A stretch of DNA of 64,000 bases from Mauremys mutica (taxonomy: Eukaryota; Chordata; Testudines; Geoemydidae). The position numbers and the translations under genes are program-made. The stretch is taken from positions 49,560,524 to 49,624,523 of the forward strand of contig NC_059082.1 of the NCBI RefSeq assembly GCF_020497125.1. The letters run 5' to 3'. Of this stretch, positions 11,559-24,130 are shown one piece after another (the first letter of the stretch is position 1; each line of letters opens with the position of its first letter). The notes below the pieces were generated by a model. That model saw only the letters and a list, made by a program, of their open reading frames with translations. It did no database searches and was not told where the DNA came from.

Positions 11559-12067
11559 GTCTCCCAGCCAAATGCTGACCCAGTAGAAGCCTGCTCAGCT
11601 TGTGGGACAAAACCACAGCACATGACAGCAGACAGAGATAAGGAAATAGATAGGTGACCACAAGGACAGCAATTCTACCCACAAAGCATTTCCTTTCACC
11701 TTCCTATAATAATTGTCCAATAGGTAAAGCATGCCCAGCACCTCAGTAGCACAGAGCCCCTTGACGCTATGCTGGGGTACTGGGAGAGGAAGGGCAGTGC
11801 TACAGCAGGGCAACACAATGCAATAATGTTGGAAGGTGAGTGAGGTCTGAGTTGTGGAGGACAGTAGCTCTGGGCCCTAATAGTATCTATTGGAAGAAGG
11901 AGCTTGCTTGATTATGCAAATTTTCACCCCAAAACAAGACAAAACGCCCTGCTCCAAACAAATTTCTACAACCTGAAAAGGGCGGAGAGCTGGAGACTCC
12001 ATGAAGTCCACTAACAACTTGGCTATGGTCAATATATTTCATGTGGAAGGCACCCAGACACTAGCAT
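11559..12067. other. No gene recognised
   Basis: Unique-looking DNA right of the Gypsy insertion. The first bases, GTCTC, do not repeat the left flank. Confidence 0.45.
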
Positions 12068-12219
12068 GGTGGGCAGCAGCCGATTGGCCCGGAACAGCAA
12101 TCCGTGGCCAGTGGGAGCCACGATCAGCCGGACCTGCGGACGGGGCAGGTAAACAAACCGGCCTGGCCCTTCAGGGGCTTTCCCTACACAAGCGGTGACC
12201 CCTGTTTGAGAAACCCTGA
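12068..12219. mobile_element. hAT-type miniature fragment
   Basis: GC-rich body ending in GGGGCTTTCCCTACACAAGC and TTTGAGAAACCCTG, a hAT-like right terminus. The left end is not clear. Confidence 0.5.
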
Positions 12220-14033
12220 GCTAGATAGCTAGACTGAGCAATGAGGATAGATAGACCTAAAAACCAAGATCCCAGATCCAGGGTTGGATTGGACTTTGGT
12301 GCTCAAAGCCATTTGTGTAATGGATCAAATCAGAACATGGAATTTCAACACCCCAAACTCTGGGAAAGATCACTTCTCCTGTGGCTTTTGAGTTCCCAAG
12401 CTCAGACAGGTCCCAGGATCTAGCTCTAGGAGTATGAAGTTCACGTTTTCCAGAAGTTCAGAGTCTGGAGGTTGGTTTTGCATCCATCTGTACAAGACCA
12501 GCGCTACCTTTTCTTTCCTCTCTTTCTCCCCTCTCTGCTCCCCTCCCTCTGCTGTGCCTTCAAACAGTAAGGAACAAATTCCAGGGATTTGGTCCGGGGG
12601 GCCCACAGAGCGGGGATGCGAGCTGCTCTCCATCTGACTGCGACGGAGCCACTCCCCTCAGTGGAAATTGAAAGCAGAAGCCATGGAGCGGTGACAAAAA
12701 TCTGCATTACGTTATGGCAACTGTATTTTTTTTTTGAAGATTTTATAATACATCGATTTGAAACCTTGCCAATCATCATCATCAAAGTGGTAGAAGCGCC
12801 TTCGAAAGAACAATGGTTCTGGAGGGGTGGGGGAGCTCGGAGGCTGCATATTGATGTCTAATCCTTTTTAATGCCAGTTCTAGAGACTGCATGGGATTTT
12901 TTTTTCTGAAGTGTAGATACAATTTAGTATGGTAACAGGAGCCAGTAATACTAAAGCCCTAGATAGATACACTGGATTCCATTAGGCCTGGGCTGCAATT
13001 TTAACCCACCCCTGCCTTTCTGAGCCCTGCACATTTTAACTCTTCGGAGGGCAGAACACAGGGCAGGGAAGAGGAGTCTGAAAACTGGAACTAGGGGGCC
13101 TAAAAGTGAAGCTCAGGAAATGACGGCCGGGTTGGGGGGAGAGGAGCAAGAGACAATCCAAACAGGAACAGGGCTCCAGATTCCAGGCTCTGCTGGGAGA
13201 GCAAATACAGAAAATGTCTTCATGGGATAGGGCAGCAGTTCAATGTCTACCAATAGACCCTGCTAGCATTCTGCTAATATTACAGACCTCACTGGGGCCT
13301 GGTCCAACCCTACTGAAGCCAATGCACAAATTCCCACTGAGTTTTGGTTCAGGCCCATAGCAGCTCTCTCTTTTTGTATCCAGCCAATCAACCTCCCCAC
13401 ACTTTCTCTGTTTTTCACTCCAAAGAACTTGTCATCTGAGCCAAATGAACTGCAGGAAGCTTTGTCCATTTCCTGAGCATATGCTCGTTGTAGTGCCTTC
13501 AACTCCACCACGGGACACATGGAGGGGAAAATGGCAGATCTAACTGGAGCCATCACTCCACCATGAAACACCACCTCATCAGGTAAAGTGGCCTGGAGAT
13601 GCTAAAATACTCCACAGGCTGTTGAGAAAGGGTAAGCATAGAAAGACTCTTCAAAGATGAGCATCACAGAGCCGTGGATTCTATCTGCACCCATCCTATC
13701 TCAGCTGCTAAAGCACTTACAGCAAAGCACTAGCAGATGCAAACAGTTTGTTGCTGGAGACATGCAACGTTCACTCAGCTTGGTTACTGGGGGCAGGTTT
13801 ATTATGCACCCATCTCGCTTGCATTTGAGGTTATTATTAGCAGCTACCATTGGTGTCATCAGCTGGAGTGAGGTCCAGGGAGCCCCACTGGACTACAGAA
13901 ACAGAGGATACCTTTGGTGATTTGGAGACAGCACTACACTGTACCACATCATGCTGCCCCCAGCAGTTCCCTGTCCCCACCTCATCCCAAAGAGTTCCCT
14001 TGCAAGAAAGGGCTGAGATGGAGCCATCTTTGT
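12220..14033. other. No gene recognised
   Basis: Contains T runs near 12727-12736 and 12898-12905. A weak palindromic repeat of the sauropsid type lies at about 13292-13357 (ends GGGGCCTGGTCCAA and GGTTCAGGCCC). No coding signal. Confidence 0.45.
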
Positions 14034-14448
14034 CAGTGGCTCTCAGCCTTTCCAGACACGGTGCCCCTTTCAGGAGTCCGATTTGTCTTGTGTACCACCA
14101 AGTTTCACCTCACTTAAAAACCACTTGCTTACACAATCAGACATAAAAATGCACAAGTTTCCTCACCACACACTATTACTGAAAAATTGCTGACTTTCTC
14201 ATTTTTACCATACAATTATAAACTAAATCAATTGGAATATAAATATTGTACTTACATTTCAGTGTATAGTCTATAAAGCAGTATAAACAAGTCATTGTCT
14301 GTATGAAATTTTAGTTTGTACTGACTTTGCCAGTGCTTTTTATGTAGCCTGTTGTAAAACTAGGCAACTTTCTAAATGAGTTGTTGTACCCGCTGGAAGA
14401 CCTCTTTGTATCTCCAGGGGTACACAAACCCTTGGTTGAGAACCACTG
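14034..14448. mobile_element. hAT miniature element (415 bp)
   Basis: Terminal inverted repeats CAGTGGCTCTCAGCC and GGTTGAGAACCACTG. Flanking 8-mers ATCTTTGT and ATCTACAT match at 5 of 8 positions, as expected for an old hAT target duplication. The interior is A/T-rich and non-coding. Confidence 0.75.
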
Positions 14449-14456
14449 ATCTACAT

Positions 14457-14569
14457 CAGTGTTTGTCAACCTTTTTGTTACTAGGGACTGGCTTGCTGCC
14501 TTCCTAAACTGTGTCAGGGAGATCTCAGGGACTGGTGCCAGTCCATGGACTGGTCATTGAGAACCGCTG
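14457..14569. mobile_element. hAT miniature element (113 bp)
   Basis: Ends CAGTGTTTGTCAACC and TCATTGAGAACCGCTG. The flanking 8-mers ATCTACAT (14449-14456) and ATTTACAC (14570-14577) match at 6 of 8. Only those 8 bases separate it from the previous hAT element. Confidence 0.7.
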
Positions 14570-14577
14570 ATTTACAC

Positions 14578-15744
14578 CCTCCAATTGACAGCAACAGAAG
14601 AGGTTCCTTTGGCAATTTTCAGGGAAGGGGCTCTAGTCCCGATCTTTCCTCATTCCCAAGCAAAAGGACCATATCCCATTCATGAGACTCCTCAAGAAGT
14701 TCTTCTGCAGAAATTCAAGCTGGTGACACTAACCCCTAGACTTCCCTCTGTAAATCCATAAGATTACTGTATGTCCTTCAGGACACAATCTCCAACTCCA
14801 CCGGAGATGCCTATGGTTTTAGACAGGTGCAGATCATCACCCGCATAAAGCTCTCCATTTTTGCCTCTCCCTGGCACCAGTTGTGTAGCTGCAGTGACAG
14901 ATCATGTAAGAGGGCAGGAGACCCACATTTACCCTGGTTTGATGATTGGCTGAGAGGAGCCCACTCCCTTAAGGGGATGCACTTGTCCTTTTAGATCCCC
15001 TGCTCTTTGTTCCCACCACTACGATTAAAGATCAATAAAGACACATCACTATTTGCACCAACTGAAGTGGCAACTTTCAGTTCAGTTTGGAGACTCTCCA
15101 CACCGTTCCATCAAGAGACTCCAGACCAGGTCTGCAGAGTCAGCCCTTTCCTGAGGTCAGGGGAATTCAGCCTCTAGGTGTGTTTAGCTCACGTTTCATC
15201 CCACGCTGCCATACCAATGTACCCCACTCCTACGCTCGCCCACCTAAGCTAAGTGGACAATTCCGCCCCTGTGTTCATTCAGCCCTGGGCTGCCTCACTC
15301 TGTTTCAGCAGTGATCTTCTTTAGGGCTGAGATGTGCTTTAGGCCACAGTGTTGCCCAGCTTCTTCCCTCTCAATAAAGCAGGCATTTCCCCTTTTGAGA
15401 GATGTGCAGCACTTTGATCCAAACTGCTTCCTTCCTACAACCAGCCGAGCACGGCGCTCTAAACTCGGAGTCAAACTCCTCTCTCAGCTGCACGGTGTAA
15501 ACCAGAGCAACTCAGCTGACTTCACTGTAGTCATATATTTATTTACAACACTGCAGCTGAGAGCAGAATTTGGCCCATTGACTCCCTGGTGTGCTACAAC
15601 CAGAGCCCAAGAAATTCAAACAGCAGCAGCAGCAACACACCAGTGCTACAGTTCTGAGCCAGTCACCATTCACTGGCATTCAGCAAACAGCTGATGTTAC
15701 AGTTTCTCATGCCCCATCTCACCCCAGGTTAGGTACATAAAGTC
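14578..15744. other. No gene recognised
   Basis: Unique-looking. ATCAATAAAGACACATCA near 15030 resembles a polyadenylation signal, but no LTR ends were found around it. Confidence 0.4.
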
Positions 15745-15855
15745 TGGGCCTTGAACCCCAGTTTGGGGCTCATTTACATCAGTGTAAGGAGTAACTCAAC
15801 TGAAATAAGTGACTTTACACTAGTGTAAAAGAAATGAGAGATCAGAACTAGGCCC
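15745..15855. repeat. Palindromic sauropsid repeat, copy 1
   Basis: Starts GGGCCTTGA and ends ACTAGGCCC. The inner arms CATCAGTGTAA and TTACACTAGTG can pair. One of several dispersed diverged copies in the window. Confidence 0.55.
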
Positions 15856-15879
15856 TTTATTTGAGCATGAGCATGTTTA

Positions 15880-15998
15880 GGGTGACCAGATGTCCTGATT
15901 TTATAGGGTCAGTCCTGATATTTGGGGCTTTGTCTTATACCAGCACCATAATCCCCTACCTCCTGTCCCAATTTTTCACACTTGCTGTCTGGTCACCC
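15880..15998 (+). mobile_element. TA-flanked miniature element, copy 1
   Basis: A 119-bp element with inverted ends GGGTGACCAGA and TCTGGTCACCC, flanked on both sides by TA. This fits a mariner-type target. A second copy in opposite orientation is at 49277-49393. Confidence 0.8.
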
Positions 15999-16000
15999 TA

Positions 16001-17777
16001 ATTGTGTTATGTTCAGACTGCGAGCCCTCCTCACTGCCTTGGCATGTGCCATCACCTCACAGAAGTGGGGTTCAGATGCTTGGCTCTCTTTTCTTTGTTG
16101 TAGAGCTACAGCCCCCCACATGGGCAATGGCTCATTCCCCCATACCATGGAGAAGCGCATTGAGAATGTCCCACCATGGGAACTGTAAATCCATTGATTA
16201 AATCTCCACACCTTGCTAAGAGTTGCTGCTGAAACCAGCGCAATGCTCCCCAGCTGAGAAGATTCCATCCCAGTTAACAATGGGCTGATAATTAAGTTCT
16301 ACCCTTTCCAAAGGAGACCTCTCCCCACCAGCCAATCCCACAAGTAAATAACGTAAATTGACTTTGCCTTGGTCGGTGGGTGAGCTCCTAGCCACCAAGG
16401 CTCTATCCTGAGAGGCCTCGATTCTCTAGACGGGAATAGATCCTACTGTGTTTCTGAGCCCCACTCCCTGGGCAGAAGGTGTCAAATGCCTCAGTGAGAT
16501 GTCAGCTCAACTGGGACCCCAGCTGTCCCTTTTGGAAGCCGGCCCTGACCTGTAAGTATGTGTGAAGTGATTTGGCTAATCCTTCAAGGTGGTCCAGGAA
16601 GGCAGCAGAGGACTGAAGTGGGGAGATAGCACAGGACTCCTGGAGTCACAAAGGAACATCACCCTCTCAGCTGTGCTCATCATGACCCAACTTTCTAGTG
16701 CAGAGCAGAGCTGGGATGGGAGGAGAAAGGGAGACAGAGTCAAATGCTCTAGGCTGCCTCCATTCCCAGCCCTGGCCTTGTTCTCCCTGCATTGATCACA
16801 GATGTCAGGGAAGAGCTATCATGGCCCCCAGGAATAGCAGAGCGAGGAAAGGGAACTCACCAGAGTCTGCAAACTGGTACGTTCTATTTATCTACCAGCT
16901 GGGTGACGTACAGTGAGGTGCAATCAGTCCTTGCCAGAGATGAACCTGGGATGGTTCAGATCTGGATGTGACCCTTCCCATGTTAGGCAGGGCCACATCC
17001 AGGTGTTTGGGGTGGGCTCATCACACAGCTGTACAACAGAACCTGCCAAACCCACTTTCTCAGGTGAAATATAAGAACCACAGTGCCCACGCTCATCCCT
17101 AGCATTCCCCAGTGGTGCTGGCACTGGGCTGCACCTCCATCCACCACAGATCTGGGTGAGGTGAGGGGAATCCAATCCCTGATTAAAGTCCTAAGCTTCC
17201 CCACCAATGGACCCCATCCCTGACCTACAGGGGTCACCATCCCCTGGTGTGAAAGGAGAATTCCGTTTCCAAGGACTTTCCAACACTATCCAACCAACAG
17301 ATGGCCAACTCCTGCCTGGGGGAATCTTCTAAAGGAACTGGGGGAAATTTATTCTCCATGATCTCTCGGCTATGGGCTTTCCATGAGTAAGTAGAATGGA
17401 CGGCTGGACACAGGCAGAGCTAGAGAGAGGGGGTATGACGAACAAGAGCCGGAGAGCCAGGATTAGGCCATGAGCTACAGGACTTAGTGATACAGGATGA
17501 TGGAAATGTAACATTAGCAAGAACAATGAAATGAATATCACACCCAGGACAGACAGACAACAACAGGGCATATTCACCCCTCCCTTTCCCACCCTCCTGC
17601 TTCAGCAAATGGCAAACAAACTGCTAAGCAGCCCCTAGCTCGCTGGCATTTACCTGCAAAAGGAGCTCTGCCTCCACACGCTGGTCATGAAGGTCGACAC
17701 CCATCTGTGCAAAGGGTCCCACAGCCACCCGCAGAAGCCTGCTGGACCCCGGCAGGGCAGGCAGAACCATCTGGGAG
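16001..17777. other. No gene recognised
   Basis: Unique-looking sequence without clear coding or repeat signal. Confidence 0.4.
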
Positions 17778-17952
17778 TCACCCCTTTCCCTGGCCACGCC
17801 CCCTGCGCTGGGAGCTGGGGGGGCAGGTTTAGCACAGCCTCACCCCTTTCCCTGGCCACACCCCCTGCATTGGGAGGCAGGGGGGAGGTTTAGCACAGCC
17901 TTGCCCCTTTCCCCGACCACGCCCCCGCGCTGGGAGCCGAGGGGGCAGGTAG
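17778..17952. repeat. Three-unit 62-bp minisatellite
   Basis: Units start at 17778, 17840 and 17901 with CACCCCTTTCCCTGGCCAC or a close variant, giving a period of 61-62 bp. Confidence 0.8.
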
Positions 17953-19013
17953 CCATGGCAACTCTGCATCACCCCTGCAGGATGAGCCCCTAGGAGACCC
18001 TTAAGTCAGCTTTAAGGCAACGCTGCACAGGAAACCCAACACTATCTCCTTCCCATCTACTGAAACCCTTCTTGCTAGATAGGTGAGGAATGGGGCAGAC
18101 ACTGAGCATTGCCCAACCGTTCATCGGTGTCCTGTCGAGCTGGGACAGGCATGCAGAGCACAACAAACACCCATACCTCAGTCATGACCCATCCCACAGC
18201 AGCCTGTTAACTATGTAATTGCCATGGCACAAGCCTCACAATGGCGTCCTCTAGCTGTGGCATGCTGGATGGAAAGCACTGGGCCCAGTCCTCAGTGGCT
18301 TCATAGGGGTGAGCTAGACAGCTGAGCCATAATTCCTAAGAGAACTGAAATGTGCAGTGTGTGGCTGATGTATCACGCATGGGCAGGCACCAGGCATGGG
18401 CCTCGAGTCCATTGTGACAAAACAGGTGAAAGACAGAGGGCGGAGGGGCTGTGTTTGTTCTGGGTTCATCTTTGTCAGCATCGAGGGGAAGTTACGTGTG
18501 GGTGGCAGGGAGCTCCTCCTCCTTTCTCATGCCTTGCCTCCCTCAGACAGCACATCACCCTAGGAGTACTGCCCCAGTCAACCTTCAGTCTCACCAGGAG
18601 CGCCCTGCGGCTGCGTGTTCAGCAGGCTGCTCACCCCTCAGGCACAGCCCCTTGAGGGCACTCGGGGTGTATGGCTGTATGTGAGGGGAGCATTCAGTCC
18701 CACCATGATACAGGGCACTCAGAACCCACAACCCTCACTGAGCCTGCACCCAGGAGGAACCGCAAGACACTGCCTGGTGTGCTGCAAGCGAGACAGCTGT
18801 CAGTCACACCTGCCAAACGTGTGCCCCAGCTTGCTGAGGCCGGCGCTGTTCTGTGGCCTTCCTCCCACCAGGGGAGCAGCCGCCTCTCTGGGGCTTCATC
18901 AGACCAGGGATCCTGCCTGCAACATCACCCACAGCTCAGACTCAGCCCCAGAGGCTAATAAAGACTGATAAGAAAATATTATCAGCACATTTGGTTATGG
19001 GCCCCTGGGGAAA
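17953..19013. other. No gene recognised
   Basis: Overlapping short frames at 18350-18970 exist in several phases. None has a recognisable domain and the region is not clearly coding. Confidence 0.4.
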
Positions 19014-19106
19014 GGGGCCTGACCCTGAAGCCCCATTCATTTCAATGGGCTTACTCACCTGAGTAATCCTTACGCACATGAGGAAGGCTTTACAAGATCA
19101 GGCCCT
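19014..19106. repeat. Palindromic sauropsid repeat, second type
   Basis: Ends GGGGCCTGACCCTG and GATCAGGCCCT. The middle has CCCATTCATTTCAATGGG, a small palindrome. Confidence 0.5.
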
Positions 19107-20512
19107 AGATTTGCACAGGTGTGGATCCCCCTGGCCAAGGTGTGCAGGCGAAGTACCACCCATGTCTGCTCCAGCCAGAAGCAACACCGCTGGGTGAGTC
19201 CAGTAGTGTCTTCCTAGAGCCGCACCCTAGCTGAGAGCAGTGGTACTACGGAAGCAGGAGAGGAAGGAGAATCATTATTTCTTACTTGTCCTTGTCCTTG
19301 CCTCGCCTGGTGGAAGAATGAGTCATAACGTTCGTCTCCTCCCTGAGCCACTGCTGGAGCAACTCCTTTGCTCTGCTCCCTTTGCGCTGTGCGGAGAATG
19401 GAGAGGGCCTGTAAAACCCTAGCTAGGGAGTTCCCCTGGCCTGGCAGAATCCCCAGAAGGTGCAGAGGCAGAGTAACTGACCTCCTGTATCTCATGCCCC
19501 ACAGCCCCAGCACAGCGCTCCAGCAATCCCTAGATGGCTAATGTTCTCTTTGGAGACCACAGCTGCAGGTTAGAGCAGCCTGTAGGCTGCAGTGTGTCCC
19601 CGGGCCAGGCAGCAAATCAGCCAGCCCTAATTAACTGCCTAAGACCCCAGCCCCCAACTCCACGGGATGCAGCGGAGCAATTGGGATCACTGTCATTAAA
19701 TGGACAGGTCTGGCTCCCAGCATGCAAAGCCAGTCTCCCACAGGATGGTAGGTCAGCCAGGAGATACTGATTCCAATGTTTAAACCCAAACACGTCTGGG
19801 AGGTAACCCCCTGTAGCAATCCTGGGCTGCCCTGCACATCTCTGGGAGGGTAGTGAAGAGCAAGGCTGGGGTCGGCCCCATGGCTGGAAGAAGAACAAGA
19901 TGTGAAGGGCTGTGACAATGCAGCAAGGGCGCCGTGCATGCTCTGCTGCTATGACAGATGGAGCCTGACTCATGGCCTCTATTCAGCTTCAAGAGGGACA
20001 GTGTTTGATCTCGGCAGGGAGCCTGCAGCTAACTGCTGCTCAAATGCCAACCAGCACCTCCCCCCAACCTCAAAGGCTAGAGCTGCCTTGGACCCTGCAT
20101 CCCCTCCTCAGGCAGGTCCCATGGACCTAACTTCCCCACAGGAGACTAGGGCAGGTTTAGAACTCAACCCCCACTCCCCATGTAAGCTAGGCCAGGGCTC
20201 GGTGAGATCAGCCCTGCCCATGACTCATAGGGACATGGCAGACTGCTGAGTTTGCAAAGAGATGGTGACTCCAGAGAGCTCCTGGGATTCCCTCCAGCTG
20301 CCATGGGCATTGGTTCCTTCCCACTCACTGCTGGAGGCACAGAAGGGGCCGTATCCCAAACAAGCCCCTGGAAAACTGGATATAGGTTCCCCCAAAGAAG
20401 ACTCACCTTTGCCCTAGCTGCCCTGCTTCGAGAAGGGCTTGGAAGGACAGAGTCTGATGCTAGGGTGTGTCCTACCCCAGGCAGGAATGTCCATTTCACA
20501 ATGATAAAGCAA
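19107..20512. other. No gene recognised
   Basis: Several short open frames on both strands between 19214 and 20662 have no domain signature and overlap one another. Confidence 0.4.
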
Positions 20513-20662
20513 TCCTTAGAGCTTGCACTTTCCCAGCACCTTCCGAGGATCTCAAAGCACTTCAGAAGCCTCCATACTTTAAAACTCATGACAGCCCATT
20601 TGTTGGGTCAGTATCATTATCACTACTTTGCAGACCAGGAAACTGAGGTATACAGAGATTAA
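20513..20662. repeat. Old MIR-like amniote repeat
   Basis: CAGCACCTTCCGAGGATCTC, AAAGCACTTCAGAAG and CAGACCAGGAAACTGAGG match the pattern of an old tRNA-derived amniote repeat. Diverged; family assignment is tentative. Confidence 0.45.
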
Positions 20663-22426
20663 GGGCCAAATTTTCAGTGGCCAAGGCCCTCGGCTATGTG
20701 TGACTCAGCACACCTACCTTTGTGTGGGCAGTTACAATGACTGTGCATGCAAATGAGGATTTAGACATCCAAATGCTGCTCTGCATGTGCAGGGATGGCA
20801 GCAAGTGTAAACGCTGATGCCTCAGGCAGAACCAGGAACAAACCCTATGTCTCCTGCCTCCCTGACCTGTACCTTAACCACTAGCCCACGTTCCTCCCAC
20901 ATGTATGACACATTCCCTATCACAACACACACACACCCTCTTCCTCCATGCATCAGGAAGAAGGGGATCTCCCCACATTGGACGTATGAAGGGGGCAGGG
21001 CCTCAGCTGGTGTACATAGATGATTTACGGGATTTGGCCTCTGATTTTGGGGGAGAAGAGTTAGGGTCAGGCGGGGAGTTGCCTTCCTATCTGTCCTTGC
21101 TGCTGAGGACGATCCAGCAGCTCCTCTCCCATCCTATTACTTGAGCGGAAGATTGTGAGGCCACAGAGGTGCCCATGGGGTCATGCCTAAGACTGCCCCA
21201 GGTTGAAAAAAAGCTAAATGGGCCCCAGATCCAAACTTCTAGGTCCCTGGAAAAACCAGGAGGCTCCTCCAAACTGCTTGACCGTCCTCTCCCTTCCCCC
21301 TCCACCGCAGTCTCCTGTAGTCTGGCTCTGCAGTCCCCAGGGCAGACACAGTGTGTGAGAGCCATATCAGGCCCTGTCTTCTCATTGGATCACTCCAAGG
21401 GTCCCAGACCCCAGAATCCAAAGACCCTGCCTCCCCCGAGACACCTCTGCCTCTTGCGCCTATCCCCAGTACAAATGCCTGCTCCCAGCCAGGATCTCTT
21501 TGATTTTCCCCTCTGTTGGGGTGTTTGTGGAAGACCAAACAAGCAACCAAAGAAAAAAAAGGGAGCAAGGTCCCTTTAATAAAAAGCAACAGATGGGTGT
21601 AGTTGGTGAGTGCTCCCCCCCAGGGTTGGGGGTGCAGGAGACCTTTTAACCATGTCTGCGCGTCTGTCTCTCACTCGGGTCCCTTCTGCTGCACACTGGT
21701 GCTGTCTCCCCAGGCTGGTGCCTTGGAACTCATCCTCTCACCAGCCGGGCAGGTCAGCGAGATGAAAGCATGCTTGCGAATCTCAGCCCCTAGTTCCTAG
21801 GAGACGGACGTAGCCCCACACCAGCACAGGACAATGGTGGGGCCTGGGCCCTCCGAGTTGTCTCGGGATGATGTCACATCTATCAGAGCAATCATACTAA
21901 GGGGTGGGGAACAAACACACACACACACACAATGGAGCCAGCTTTGATGTCCCGCCAAGGAGCGTGCCTGCTGCCTCCAGCCTCTGCATACCTCCCACCT
22001 CTTGGGCGGAGAATGTGTGTGAACGGGCCGGGTGGACACAGACACCTGCGGTGACCAGCAAGGCAGGTTCCATCCTGTGTATTTTGACTCAAGCTCAGGC
22101 TGTGCGGGTGGGGAAAAGCTCCTTTCCCTACACCACTATCTCTCTATGAGACCGATTCAAATTTATACCATGGCCCCTTCACACTACTTATACAATATAC
22201 AAGGGCCATACCGTGGGTGCAAAAGTAACATGCTCTTTGCACAGCCGGAGTAGTGTAAAGGGGCCCTAGTGTAAAAGAGAATCAGGACTATTAAAGTCAT
22301 TGGAGTCACTGCTGGTTGTTTTGGATTTTTCGATACAAAGAAGTGAAATCGTGATGGGACATGTTTCTAACTTCTTGCACGTTAGCTCAGGGCTGGGGCC
22401 TGACTCATGTGAAAATGACTGTAGGC
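20663..22426. other. No gene recognised; short CA microsatellite
   Basis: An AC run is at 21915-21930. The rest is unique-looking with no recognisable coding region. Confidence 0.45.
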
Positions 22427-22752
22427 AAGTGGTCTCCAAACTTTTCCTCTCCTGCCTCCCCTTACCACTATTAGAATGTGTTCCCCCTCCTGGGCCAGGA
22501 GTGGAGCCATGGCTGGGCCAGGGGCTGGAGCCAGGGCCAGGAGCCAGGAACCAGGTGTGGGGGCCAGGATCTTAGTGCAAAGGTCGGGAGCAGAGCCAGG
22601 GCTGCAGCTGTGGCTAGGGGCTGGGCCAGAGCAGGGCTGGGGACAGAGTGGGCCTGGGTGGTGGTCCCTCCCCACCCTCTAATGGGGGCTGGCCCGGGGA
22701 ATGATGTGCCCCGAAGATGTTCCTCCTTGGCCCCACAGTTTGGGGACAGCTA
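22427..22752. mobile_element. hAT miniature element with GC-rich core
   Basis: Inverted ends AAGTGGTCTCCAAACTTTTC and CAGTTTGGGGACAGCTA. Flanks CTGTAGGC and CTTTAGGC match at 7 of 8, consistent with a hAT 8-bp duplication. The core is made of GGGCCAGGAGCCAGG-like short repeats that create spurious open frames. Confidence 0.65.
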
Positions 22753-23827
22753 CTTTAGGCTGAACTCTGTCACTGTGCCCAAGTGTGAGTAAATAAGCGT
22801 CATGCAGCACAGAACCAAGGAGCTAGTCACTCTCTCCCAGTCAGTTCCCACTTGGTATGGGGTGCAGGAGCTAGAGGCACATTGCTGCAGACACACTAGT
22901 CATGCCCCTGCCACAGGCTTATTGGTCCCCCTAAGGCAGTGCCCTGCTGAGAGCAGGCAATGAAGAAATCTCACTTTCTCACATACACGCAGGCTCGCTG
23001 CAGCTTGCTGGTCTTCCCAGGTCTGCTGGTGAAGCCACAACCCTTTGAATGTGGCCTGCATTGTAGCTGACTCAGCCCCCACCTATTCTAAAAGGCCATG
23101 GTGTAGTTCAGGGTCTTTTCTCTTCCCTTCACAACAAGCCCTGGAAACCCTGACGCTCAGTAACCCAGACGTGCGCTGGCCTCCCTGGGCACCCCTGCTC
23201 TGGGTTTGGGATCATAGTAGGGTTGCTCGTGGCCTGTGCAGGGCAGCTCTGAGGGATTTTTTTCTTTAATTGAAACAAAAATCCAGCCAAACATCTGTTG
23301 ATAGATTCGCTTTTCTCCCCAGACCAACCCAAACTGAGAGGCATGAACTTTACAAACCTGTTAACAGGAAGGAAGGTAAAATCGTTAGGCAGCCTATGGC
23401 CCGTTCCGCATGGAACCTGCATTACTTTGCCTAGGCCAGTTCCCAGAATTGCATTTCTAGCAAATATACCCTGTAACCAATCTATGGAAAACGGGCTTTT
23501 ATTTTCCACAGGGCGGGTCCATTTCTTTGGTGTCTTGGATGTCAAACATCCCTGAAGCAACCTGGTGCAAACACACTGAGCTCCTGAGTGGGGGTGAGGG
23601 GTTGGTAAAGGAGGCCACAGTAAGTCCCTCCCCTCCCTGGTAACCTGGCCAGCAGAGACATAAGTTGCCTTTACCAATGCAATTTATTTTATCTCCCCAC
23701 CCCTCTTTTTTTTTATTTTGCGTGTGTCTGGGTAAATTTAGTTCCCATAAAAATGAGGGACTGTCAGCACTGTGTTTAGAGCCAACCACAGTGCAGGCAG
23801 CTGTTGTGCAGGCTATGCACACAAAGC
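22753..23827. other. No gene recognised
   Basis: A 182-codon minus-strand frame at 23129-23677 shows no domain or coding signature I can recognise. Confidence 0.4.
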
Positions 23828-24130
23828 TCTGCCAGTGCACCTCAGTCCTGCCCTGAAACCCCTCCCCCGCTGTTCCAGGCTAGACCCCCAGTCCCCACCC
23901 AGGTCTGCCAATGCACCTCAGTCCTGCCCTGCAGCCCTCCACTGCTCCAGGATAAGCCCCCAGCCGGCTCTGCCAGTGCACCTCAGTCCTGCCCTGCAGC
24001 CCTCCACTGCTCCAGGGTAAGCCCCCAGCCGGTTCTGCCAGTGCACCTCAGTCCTGCCCTGCAGCCCTCCACTGCTCCAGGGTAAGCCCCCAGCCGGCTC
24101 TGCCAGTGCACCTCAGTCCTGCCCTGCAGC
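23828..24130. repeat. 65-bp minisatellite
   Basis: About 4.5 units beginning CTGCCAGTGCACCTCAGTCC. Unit starts at 23906, 23971, 24036 and 24101 are exactly 65 bp apart; the first unit is longer and diverged. Confidence 0.85.

Noticed and set aside
15001..15060. Possible LTR polyadenylation region (ATCAATAAAGACACATCA)
   Set aside because: No TG...CA ends, target duplication or internal retroelement sequence nearby.
18350..18970. Several overlapping plus-strand frames as possible exons
   Set aside because: Three phases are open at once, there is no domain and no clear splice pattern.
23129..23677. 182-codon minus-strand frame
   Set aside because: No recognisable domain, biased composition absent, and no splice or start support.
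23828..24130. CRISPR-like array
   Set aside because: It is a head-to-tail 65-bp minisatellite without unique spacers, in a vertebrate genome.
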